A DNA stretch of 5,448 nt from NCBI GenBank assembly GCA_902496505.1, contig CABVBB010000189.1:1-5448 (forward strand), given 5' to 3'. This document shows positions 1-5,150 of this stretch, one piece after another. The translations under genes were made by a program, and so were the position numbers. Origin of the DNA: an uncultured Peptococcaceae bacterium. Lineage in GTDB: Bacteria > Bacillota > Peptococcia > Peptococcales > Peptococcaceae. The notes beneath the pieces were generated by a model. That model was given only the letters and a program-made list of their open reading frames with translations. It was not told the origin of the DNA and did not search any database. Within the stretch, counting starts at the first letter, position 1. Each line of letters starts with the position of its first letter.

Positions 1-363
1 GAGACTGGGCAGATGATCTATACCTTGGAGCAGACCTCCTATTCTATGTCTACGCCTTATGGCAATGGTCATCTTTATGATAATTGGGTGCAATGTCAGC
101 TGGTCAGCTGTCAGTATAAAGAACAGCCGCCAGCAAAAGAGCTGCCGGTCAGCGCTGCACTTAGGCTCAGCACAGAGAGCAGAGCGCCTTTTACCTCCTG
201 GACGGACATTTGGGATGGACAAGGGGCGTATGCCCAGCGCGACATCCAGTTGACCATCCAAGAACTTGACCGCGAGCCAGGCGTGGTGATCTATTATATC
301 CATTTTGAACACGGCAGTATATTTGATAATGTGAAATGTTATTCGGATATGGGGGGAGTATGA
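1..363 (+). CDS. Tandem exported-protein paralogue, copy 1 (C-terminal part, 5' cut by window edge)
   Basis: This is the last 120 codons of a gene that begins before the window; reading frame 1 is open from base 1 to the TGA at 361-363. The first ATG in view (13) is internal, because the residues before it (ETGQ) align with ETEK/ETEQ in the two complete copies downstream. Shared landmarks are MIYTLEQTS, the YDNW motif, a CX4C cysteine pair (CQLVSC) followed by YKEQPPA, a WDGQG motif, and a closing beta-like segment ending in GGV. The N-terminal signal segment seen in the other copies would lie outside the window. Function is unknown; I recognise no named family. The gene runs straight into copy 2 (TGATG overlap), and the ribosome binding site for copy 2 sits in its last codons. 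Confidence 0.85.
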   Translation, partial: ETGQMIYTLEQTSYSMSTPYGNGHLYDNWVQCQLVSCQYKEQPPAKELPVSAALRLSTESRAPFTSWTDIWDGQGAYAQRDIQLTIQELDREPGVVIYYIHFEHGSIFDNVKCYSDMGGV

Positions 364-1241
364 TGAAAAAAGTAATTGCGGTACTCTGTGCCATAGTGGT
401 TTTGATCCTGGGCACAGCTATCGGCGTGGCAGTGAGCGCCAGTCATTTGAGCGAAAAGGGACTGCTCAGTGCAGGCGATGTAGAGCTGGCGTTGGCCAGC
501 CAAGGGATATTCACTCATCAGGTCTCGGGTGATCACAGCGAGCTGTCAGCTGACGGCGTGACGCCTGTGATCTACAAGGTAGGGGATCAGGAGTTACTAG
601 TCTATGTGTTCAAAGATGCTATGCAGCGGGATCAGGCCAGACTGCCGTTTGGTTATACCGAGGATATGACCCAATGGTTCAGCGATTTCGGCTGCTGGCG
701 CAATCTGGCCATCTGCAGCAGGCAGACCATCGATCCAGAAAGGCTGAAAGTAGATGCGCCAAGACCTCGGGAATGGGCGCGCTATTTAACGCAGATGCAG
801 CAAAATGAAAAGCTTCATCAGACATTGAAAGCGATCTTCAACGATGTGCAGACTAAGACATTCCAGATCGAGACAGAGAAGATGATCTATACTTTAGAGC
901 AGACCTCCCACTCGATGCCTACGCCGTATGGCAAGGGAATGATGTATGACAATTGGCTGCGGTGTCGTCTGGCGGGCTGTCAGTATAAAGAGCAGCCTCC
1001 AGCTGAGGACATGCGCACCATCACGTCCCTTGAAATGAACGGCCAGTCTTGGTGGGATAAAACGACTCAGAACGAAGGGCATTGGGATGGGCAAGGCATC
1101 ATGACGGAACCTGATCTGCAAGGCAGCCAGGCGTCTTTGACGAGGAAGCCGGAAAGCGTGACGTATCGGATCGTCTTTGAGCGCGGCAGTCTGCACGATG
1201 AAGCAGCGCTGACGGTTGAGCTGGGGGGAGGAGACCGATGA
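363..1241 (+). CDS. Tandem exported-protein paralogue, copy 2 (292 aa, unknown function)
   Basis: Complete gene for a 292-residue protein. MKK is followed by a hydrophobic stretch (about residues 4-24) and then VSA at 24-26, which fits either a signal peptidase I site or a membrane anchor, so the rest probably lies outside the cytoplasm. Residues about 36-82 contain SAGDVELALASQG and GVTPVIYKVGD; about 140-190 is charged and probably helical; then come YDNW (195-198), C201 and C206 in CX4C spacing, WDGQG (241-245) and a C-terminal segment with VFERG. The start at 363 is preferred over ATG 360, which is almost on the GGGGGGAG site at 351-358, and over ATG 336, which would extend the protein before MKK. 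By my count 54 of its first 80 residues match copy 3 without gaps. Function is unknown. The TGA overlaps the ATG of copy 3. Confidence 0.88.
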   Translation: MKKVIAVLCAIVVLILGTAIGVAVSASHLSEKGLLSAGDVELALASQGIFTHQVSGDHSELSADGVTPVIYKVGDQELLVYVFKDAMQRDQARLPFGYTEDMTQWFSDFGCWRNLAICSRQTIDPERLKVDAPRPREWARYLTQMQQNEKLHQTLKAIFNDVQTKTFQIETEKMIYTLEQTSHSMPTPYGKGMMYDNWLRCRLAGCQYKEQPPAEDMRTITSLEMNGQSWWDKTTQNEGHWDGQGIMTEPDLQGSQASLTRKPESVTYRIVFERGSLHDEAALTVELGGGDR

Positions 1242-2116
1242 AAAAAGTGATAGCGGCCTTGACCGCCCTTGTCATCTTGATCCTCGGCACAGCTATCGGC
1301 GTGGCCGTGAACGCTGACCAATTGAAGCATAAAGATGTTTTGAGCGCCAGTGATGTACAGCTGGCGCTGGCCAGTCAGGGGATGTTTGCTCACCGTGTGG
1401 CGGGTGATCATAGTGATATGGCTATAAGCGGCGTGACGCCGGTGGTCTATAAGCTGGGTGATCGGGAGCTTGTCGTTTATGAATATGCCAGTGCTGCCAA
1501 GCGGCATAATGCTGCTGTACCGTCTTACTTAAGTATTGAAGATGATCAGTGGTGCAGAGAGTTGGGCAGCTGGCGCAACTTGCGTATTTATTCCCGGAAA
1601 GACATTCCGACTGGTCAGCTGGTCATGATGTATGCCGTTAGGGGCGATGAGCGTCTGGATCATTATTTTGAACAACAGTACCAGCGGCATGAGCAGCTGC
1701 GGCATACCTTGCGGAGTCTCCTCAATGATGTGCGGACCAAGACGATCCAAATCGAGACGGAGCAGATGATCTATAGGCTGAAACAGTCTGCTTACTGCAC
1801 GCCGGTCCATTATGGCAGCGGTACGTGGTATGATAATTGGCTGAGCTGTCAGCTGATCGGCTGCTGGTATAAAGAGCCGCCCAAGAAAGAGGAGCTGCCG
1901 ACGTATCTGTCATTAAAAGGTGTCGGCTGGCAGTGGACTGATCAAGTGGTCGACGAAGAGCATACATGGGATGGTCAAGGGATGTTCGCCAAAGAATGGA
2001 CGCAAATAGGCGGGCAGTCCTTGACGAAGGAGACCAACAGTGTGACTTATTATCTCACTTTTTCGCGCGGTGATCTGGTGGATCGAGAGATCGTAACGGT
2101 CGACTGGGAGGAATAA
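1238..2116 (+). CDS. Tandem exported-protein paralogue, copy 3 (292 aa, unknown function)
   Basis: Complete gene, exactly as long as copy 2 (292 residues). It begins MKKVIAALTALVILILG, a signal peptide or anchor that ends near VNA (24-26). Family landmarks recur: SASDVQLALASQG, GVTPVVYKLGD, the WRNL segment near 112-115, a charged helical region (about 140-185), YDNW (198-201), C204 and C209 in CX4C spacing, and WDGQG (244-248). The conserved cysteine pair would fit a disulfide if the protein is exported; that is inference. The start at 1238 is set by GGAGGAG at 1227-1233 with ACCG between it and the ATG, and it overlaps the TGA of copy 2 as ATGA, suggesting translational coupling. It ends TGGGAGGAATAA, which also supplies the ribosome binding site for the broken copy 4. 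Function is unknown. Confidence 0.88.
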   Translation: MKKVIAALTALVILILGTAIGVAVNADQLKHKDVLSASDVQLALASQGMFAHRVAGDHSDMAISGVTPVVYKLGDRELVVYEYASAAKRHNAAVPSYLSIEDDQWCRELGSWRNLRIYSRKDIPTGQLVMMYAVRGDERLDHYFEQQYQRHEQLRHTLRSLLNDVRTKTIQIETEQMIYRLKQSAYCTPVHYGSGTWYDNWLSCQLIGCWYKEPPKKEELPTYLSLKGVGWQWTDQVVDEEHTWDGQGMFAKEWTQIGGQSLTKETNSVTYYLTFSRGDLVDREIVTVDWEE

Positions 2117-2118
2117 CG

Positions 2119-2198
2119 ATGAAAAAAGTGATGCGATCACCTTCGAGCGGGGTGGTCTGTGCGATGATGCGACGCTCACTGTTGATCTGGGCGTATAG
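2119..2198 (+). pseudogene. Collapsed fourth copy of the tandem exported-protein gene (internal deletion)
   Basis: Two bases after the stop of copy 3, ATGAAAAAAGTGAT (2119-2132) repeats the first 14 bases of copy 3. Immediately afterwards, in a different frame, bases 2136-2198 encode ITFERGGLCDDATLTVDLGV and a stop. By my count 13 of these 20 residues match the end of copy 2 (IVFERGSLHDEAALTVELGG). The middle of the gene, about 0.8 kb if the lost copy had the family length, is missing. The junction falls at the AT of 2131-2132, and the deletion shifts the frame. A good ribosome binding site (GGGAGGA, 2106-2112) and the ATG are kept, so ribosomes could start here and read a 57-codon out-of-frame peptide to a TGA at 2290-2292. 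I treat that peptide as a by-product and not as a gene. Confidence 0.8.
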
Positions 2199-2230
2199 TG
2201 AATTTTGCGGCGGAAAAGGAGATGGGGCAT

Positions 2231-2443
2231 ATGCAGGAGGTCATAGCCGTTTTGCGCAGGCTGAAGGCGGGAGACAAGGTGGATCATTATGAACTGGTGC
2301 GCTTGAAGACGCGTCTGGATAAATGGACGAAAGTGCTCTTTGCTGGGGCGGTGTTTGGCTGGATATTGTCGCCGCTGTTTGCGGTGGGCGCGTGGGGCTG
2401 TCTGGTGCTGGTGATGGTCTTGGACCATCGGTATATGGTTTAG
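2231..2443 (+). CDS. Small membrane protein, 70 aa, unknown function
   Basis: The preferred start is ATG 2231, giving 70 residues: AAAAGGAG at 2214-2221 lies 9 nt upstream. A GTG at 2198 and an ATG at 2222 are in frame, but 2222 abuts the ribosome binding site and 2198 has none convincing. Residues 1-34 are polar and basic (RRLKAGDK, ELVRLKTRLDKW) and probably form a cytoplasmic amphipathic helix. Residues 35-64 are continuously hydrophobic with a central SP (47-48), which fits either one long membrane span or a tight hairpin of two, followed by the short polar tail DHRYMV. I recognise no family. It lies between the tandem array and the NimA-like gene, with 20 bases to the latter's preferred start, so it is probably cotranscribed with it. 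The open frame, ribosome binding site and membrane segment support a real gene. Confidence 0.65.
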   Translation: MQEVIAVLRRLKAGDKVDHYELVRLKTRLDKWTKVLFAGAVFGWILSPLFAVGAWGCLVLVMVLDHRYMV

Positions 2444-2450
2444 ATCGATA

Positions 2451-2457
2451 AAGGAGG
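2451..2457 (+). promoter_or_regulatory. Ribosome binding site deciding the NimA-like gene start
   Basis: AAGGAGG is a near-perfect Shine-Dalgarno sequence. Its spacing favours the second of two adjacent ATG codons (2464, 6 nt) over the first (2461, 3 nt). The 15-base string AAGGAGGAATATGAT recurs at 4260-4274 in front of the aldolase gene. Confidence 0.7.
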
Positions 2458-2463
2458 AATATG

Positions 2464-2934
2464 ATGAGAAGAAAAGATCGAGAGATCACCGAGCGGGCTG
2501 AGCTGCTGGCGATCGTGGAGGCGTGCTCAGTATGCCGAGTGGCACTCGCGGATGAAGAGGGGCTGTACATCGTGCCGCTGAATTTTGGCTATCTGGCAGA
2601 AGGGGATGAGCTGCGGCTGTATTTTCATTCGGCTAAGGAGGGCCGCAAGGTGCGGGCTTTTGGCCAAGGCGCGGCAGTGGCCTTTGAAATGGATGGTGAA
2701 TTCACCCTGGTGCCGGGTAAGACAGCCTGCGAATATGGCGGTCGTTTTTGCAGCATCGTGGGCAGCGGCTGGATCGCACCGGTAGAGGCGGTGGAGGCCA
2801 AGCAGCAGGCGCTGGCGAGACTCATGCAGCATATGACAGGCGAAGCGTGGACGATCACGCCGGAACAGGCGCAGATGGTGCAGGTGTATGAATTGACCGT
2901 GACCAAGATGAGCGGCAAGGCTCGGCGAGACTAA
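2464..2934 (+). CDS. NimA-like pyridoxamine 5'-phosphate oxidase-family flavin-binding protein
   Basis: This encodes a 156-residue protein with the features of the NimA / PPOX-like split-barrel family, which binds FMN or a related flavin and is usually 150-160 residues long. Numbered from ATG 2464, it opens MRRKDREIT, then has CRVAL (24-28), IVPLNFGY (36-43), YFHSAKEGRK (53-62), FEMDGE (74-79) and ACEYGGRFCSIVGSG (88-102). YFHSAKEG and VPLNFGY are the motifs I rely on. Some relatives reduce 5-nitroimidazole drugs, but most members are uncharacterised, so drug resistance should not be assumed. ATG 2461 is also possible; AAGGAGG at 2451-2457 is 6 nt from ATG 2464 but only 3 nt from 2461, and family members usually begin at MRRKDRE. 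A hairpin follows the stop codon. Confidence 0.85.
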   Translation: MRRKDREITERAELLAIVEACSVCRVALADEEGLYIVPLNFGYLAEGDELRLYFHSAKEGRKVRAFGQGAAVAFEMDGEFTLVPGKTACEYGGRFCSIVGSGWIAPVEAVEAKQQALARLMQHMTGEAWTITPEQAQMVQVYELTVTKMSGKARRD

Positions 2935-2948
2935 GCAGCATATAAAAA

Positions 2949-2982
2949 AAATCCGCTCAGCAGTTAATTATTGAGCGGGTTT
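2949..2982 (+). terminator. Hairpin after the NimA-like gene, possible intrinsic terminator
   Basis: Bases 2949-2959 (AAATCCGCTCA) pair with 2972-2982 (TGAGCGGGTTT): 11 pairs including one G:T, closing a 12-nt loop. An A-run lies on the left (2944-2951) but only a short TTT follows on the right, so the signal is weak for + strand transcription. The U-tract would be much better for transcription from the right, although no - strand gene is seen here. It sits 14 bases after the stop codon, which suggests the end of the left transcription unit. Confidence 0.6.
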
Positions 2983-2983
2983 G

Positions 2984-2992
2984 TGGTATACT
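2984..2992 (+). promoter_or_regulatory. Extended -10 promoter for the racemase-family gene
   Basis: TGGTATACT contains a -10 box (TATACT, 2987-2992) one mismatch from TATAAT, with the TGN extension of extended -10 promoters. The hexamer 17 nt upstream is TTAATT (2964-2969), a poor -35 that lies in the hairpin loop; TTGAGC (2971-2976) is closer to consensus but only 10 nt away. Transcription would start near 2999, about 30 nt before the racemase ATG. Confidence 0.55.
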
Positions 2993-3029
2993 ATGGAAAG
3001 AAATTTGCCGAGATTTGGAGAAACGGGTG

Positions 3030-4202
3030 ATGAAGATGATGGAACGATGGATCGAAGTGGATTTGAGCAAGCTGGCACACAATTTCCGTTTGATCCGCCA
3101 GGCGCTGCCAGCGGAGGTCAAGCTCTTGGCAGTGGTCAAGGCGGATGCCTACGGCCATGGTCTGGTGCCGGTGGGCAGACTTTTTGCCGAACTGGGTGCG
3201 GACTATCTGGGCGTGACGGATATCGCTGAGGGCGAGGCTCTCAGGCAGGCAGGCGTGACGGTGCCGATCCTGGTCTTTGCGCCGTTTCTGCCAGAGGAGC
3301 TGTCGCGCTTAGTGGCAGCGGATCTCACAGCGACTCTGTCCAATCTGACACAGCTGCGGGCGCTGGCTGAGCAGAAGCTTGATTTCAGCGCCCATCTCAA
3401 GCTGGAGACAGGCTTGGGTCGGACAGGCTTCAAGCCGGGCGAAGAACTTAGGGAGGCGATCACACTGCTTGCGGATCAGCCGCAGATCACGGTGCAGGGC
3501 GTGTATACCCATTTTGCCACCGCTATGTGGTCGGATGACCGTTATGTCAAAGAGCAGCTGACGCTCTTCGATCAAGGCGTGCAGCAGCTGGCGGCGGCAG
3601 GATATGCCGGGCTTATCCGCCATGCGGCCAACAGCGCGGCGATGATGAAGTACCCTCAGGCTCGTTTGGATATGGTGCGGGCGGGCACGATCCTCTACGG
3701 CCAGGAGGGCGAGGCTTACCAAAAGCAGCTGGGCGGCACGCTGGAAGATGGCTGGTCGCTCAAGGCTCGGGTCGTGGCGCTGGAGAAACTGCCCAAGGGG
3801 CACGGCGTGGGGTATGAGCGCGCCTATATCACCAAACGGCCGACCACTGTTGCCATCGTGCCAGTGGGCTACAGCCATGGCGTGGGCGTGGAGCCGGTGC
3901 TTAGGACCAAGCGTTTGAAGGATGCTTTGAAGTCTGTGGCCAAGACCATGCTGCGCTATGTCGATCATCCGCGGATGCGGGTGTATGTGACAGGCCGCGG
4001 CAAAAAGATGCCTATCCTGGGCAAGGTGGCTATGCAGCTTTTGATGGCTGATGCTACCGATGTGCCCGATCTGGCAGTGGGCGATGTGGTGACCGTTCCG
4101 GCCCGGCGGACCACGATCAACGGCACGCTGCCCAAGGTCTATCTGCCCGCAGCTGAGGCGGGAGATATTGGCCAAACGGGGCAGGAGTTTACCGATATTT
4201 AG
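3030..4202 (+). CDS. alr: Alanine racemase-family PLP enzyme, divergent
   Basis: 390 residues from ATG 3030 (GGAG at 3017-3020, 9 nt upstream; GTG 3027 and ATG 3036 or 3039 are alternatives). The fold-type III alanine racemase signature is clear: VVKADAYGHG with the PLP lysine at K37, HLKLETGLGRTG (K124 is the position carbamylated in some homologues, R131), H161 in VYTHFATA, HAANSA (198-203), VRAGTILYG with R217, and the Tyr of the second catalytic position at Y262 (GVGYERAY). The family makes D-alanine for peptidoglycan in the cytoplasm. Oddities: the usual GYADG reads GYSHG (280-284), the usual C-M-D-Q reads AMQL (334-337), KVDTG reads KLETG, and the stretch between these two C-terminal motifs is about two dozen residues longer than usual. 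It may therefore be a paralogue with another amino acid substrate. The family is secure, the exact activity is not. No strong terminator follows. Confidence 0.85.
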   Translation: MKMMERWIEVDLSKLAHNFRLIRQALPAEVKLLAVVKADAYGHGLVPVGRLFAELGADYLGVTDIAEGEALRQAGVTVPILVFAPFLPEELSRLVAADLTATLSNLTQLRALAEQKLDFSAHLKLETGLGRTGFKPGEELREAITLLADQPQITVQGVYTHFATAMWSDDRYVKEQLTLFDQGVQQLAAAGYAGLIRHAANSAAMMKYPQARLDMVRAGTILYGQEGEAYQKQLGGTLEDGWSLKARVVALEKLPKGHGVGYERAYITKRPTTVAIVPVGYSHGVGVEPVLRTKRLKDALKSVAKTMLRYVDHPRMRVYVTGRGKKMPILGKVAMQLLMADATDVPDLAVGDVVTVPARRTTINGTLPKVYLPAAEAGDIGQTGQEFTDI

Positions 4203-4269
4203 AGAATATCATAAACGAGTATACGCATTTTTGCCCATAGGGCGTAGCATAAATCGCTGAAGGAGGAAT
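4203..4269 (+). promoter_or_regulatory. Racemase-aldolase spacer with small competing hairpins, no clear promoter
   Basis: The spacer contains GCCC-ATA-GGGC (4233-4243), a 4-bp stem with a 3-nt loop, and an overlapping alternative pairing TACGC/GCGTA (4222-4226 with 4242-4246). Neither is followed by a T-run, so neither looks like a terminator. TATACG (4220-4225) resembles a -10 box but has no good -35. The aldolase may be read from the upstream promoter, from a weak local one, or both. Confidence 0.3.
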
Positions 4270-4284
4270 ATGATATGTCATTAG
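4260..4284 (+). promoter_or_regulatory. Aldolase ribosome binding site with an overlapping 4-codon upstream frame
   Basis: AAGGAGG (4260-4266) serves ATG 4275 at 8 nt spacing. A second ATG at 4270, 3 nt from the site, begins a 4-codon frame (Met-Ile-Cys-His) that stops with TAG at 4282-4284, inside the aldolase coding sequence. Its spacing is poor, so it is probably incidental. Confidence 0.4.
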
Positions 4285-5132
4285 TCAATGTTGATGTTTT
4301 ATTAGAAAAAGCGGAGCAGGGAAATTATGCCGTAGGCGCATTCAACTGCAACAATATGGAGATCGTGCAGGCCATCATCGAGGCGGCCGAAGAGGAACAG
4401 GCACCAGTCATTATCCAGGCCAGCCAGGGTGCTATCAGCTACGCAGGGTTGGATTATATCGTGGCTTTGGTGGAGACGGCTGCTAAGCATGCCAGCGTGC
4501 CAGTAGCGCTGCATCTGGATCACGGCACCAGCTTTGAGCAGGTGGTGCAGTGTATCGGCCGCGGCTTTACATCGGTCATGATCGATGGTTCCAAGCTGCC
4601 GCTTGAAGAAAACATCGCGCTGACCAACAAAATTTTGGATATGGCCAGACCGTTGGATATTTCTGTAGAGGCAGAGCTGGGCAAGATCGGCGGCACAGAG
4701 GACAATGTCAGCGTATCTGAACGGGAAGCGACCTTCACCGATCCGGCTGAGGCTAAGCGTTTCGTTGATGAAACAGGCATCAAATCGCTGGCGATCGCTA
4801 TCGGTACGGCACACGGTCAGTACAAAGGCACGCCAAAACTGGATTTTGAACGCTTGGAAGAGATCAAAAAATTGGTCAACATTCCTATCGTTCTGCATGG
4901 TTCCTCCGGCGTACCGGATGAAGATATCCGCAAGGCTATCAGCTTGGGCGTGCGCAAGGTCAACATCGATACCAACTTGAGAGAAGCGTTCAGCGACGGC
5001 GTCCGGGCTGCCCTGGCCGCCAATCCCAATGAGATCGATCCGCGCAAGATCTTGAAGCCGGCTAAAGCTGCTATGAAAGAGCGCGTCAAAGAGAAGATCC
5101 GCGTCTTTGGCAGCAATGGCAAGGCATTTTAA
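4275..5132 (+). CDS. fba: Class II fructose-1,6-bisphosphate aldolase
   Basis: 285 residues, the normal length for the Zn-dependent class II family. It cleaves fructose-1,6-bisphosphate to dihydroxyacetone phosphate and glyceraldehyde-3-phosphate (and the reverse) in glycolysis and gluconeogenesis. Key sites are ALHLDHG (78-84) with the catalytic Asp D82 and metal ligand H83, VEAELGKIGGTED (131-143), the GTAHG metal ligand H180, the VLHGSSG ligand H208, and KVNIDTN (228-234), which contacts substrate phosphate. Tagatose- or ketose-bisphosphate aldolases share these motifs, so substrate preference is inferred from length and from the following transaldolase-family gene. ATG 4275 lies 8 nt after AGGAGG (4261-4266). 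An earlier ATG at 4270 opens only M-I-C-H-stop. The next gene starts 18 bases after the stop, so the two are very likely one operon. Confidence 0.95.
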   Translation: MSLVNVDVLLEKAEQGNYAVGAFNCNNMEIVQAIIEAAEEEQAPVIIQASQGAISYAGLDYIVALVETAAKHASVPVALHLDHGTSFEQVVQCIGRGFTSVMIDGSKLPLEENIALTNKILDMARPLDISVEAELGKIGGTEDNVSVSEREATFTDPAEAKRFVDETGIKSLAIAIGTAHGQYKGTPKLDFERLEEIKKLVNIPIVLHGSSGVPDEDIRKAISLGVRKVNIDTNLREAFSDGVRAALAANPNEIDPRKILKPAKAAMKERVKEKIRVFGSNGKAF

Positions 5133-5150
5133 CGAAAGAAGGATTTTGGA

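Larger units (their letters stand above)
1..2198 (+). repeat. Tandem gene-duplication array, unit about 0.88 kb
   Basis: Three paralogous genes and one collapsed copy lie head to tail. Start-to-start distances are 875 bp (363 to 1238) and 881 bp (1238 to 2119). DNA identity is still plain in places: the starts share ATGAAAAAAGT, copies 2 and 3 share GGCACAGCTATCGGCGTGGC near 411 and 1285, and all share a segment around the MIY residues (GATGATCTATA). The copies are diverged enough that the duplications are not recent. The array may extend to the left beyond the window. Confidence 0.85.

Noticed and set aside
336..362. An earlier in-frame ATG at 336 (and 360) for copy 2
   Set aside because: ATG 336 would add nine residues before the MKK signal start shared with copy 3 and lacks a ribosome binding site. 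ATG 360 is only about one base from the GGGGGGAG site.
1..2198. Possible mobile element or phage origin for the tandem array
   Set aside because: No transposase, integrase, inverted terminal repeats or flanking direct repeats are visible, so simple tandem duplication explains the layout.
1913..2428. Open frame on the - strand across the end of copy 3, the scar and the small membrane gene (171 codons)
   Set aside because: It spans three independent + strand features, has unusual composition (many His, Gln and Pro) and no recognisable domain.
2971..2976. TTGAGC as the -35 box of the racemase promoter
   Set aside because: It is only 10 nt from the -10 box TATACT, too short for sigma-70-type promoters. 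The extended -10 reading does not need it.
3309..4175. Long open frame on the - strand opposite the racemase gene (288 codons)
   Set aside because: It lies wholly within the well-supported racemase gene, has no recognisable protein motifs, and is rich in His, Arg and Gln as expected for the antisense shadow of a GC-biased gene.
4302..4898. Open frame on the - strand opposite the aldolase gene (198 codons)
   Set aside because: It overlaps a clear class II aldolase, shows no family motif, and has no upstream ribosome binding site that I can identify. It is a shadow frame.
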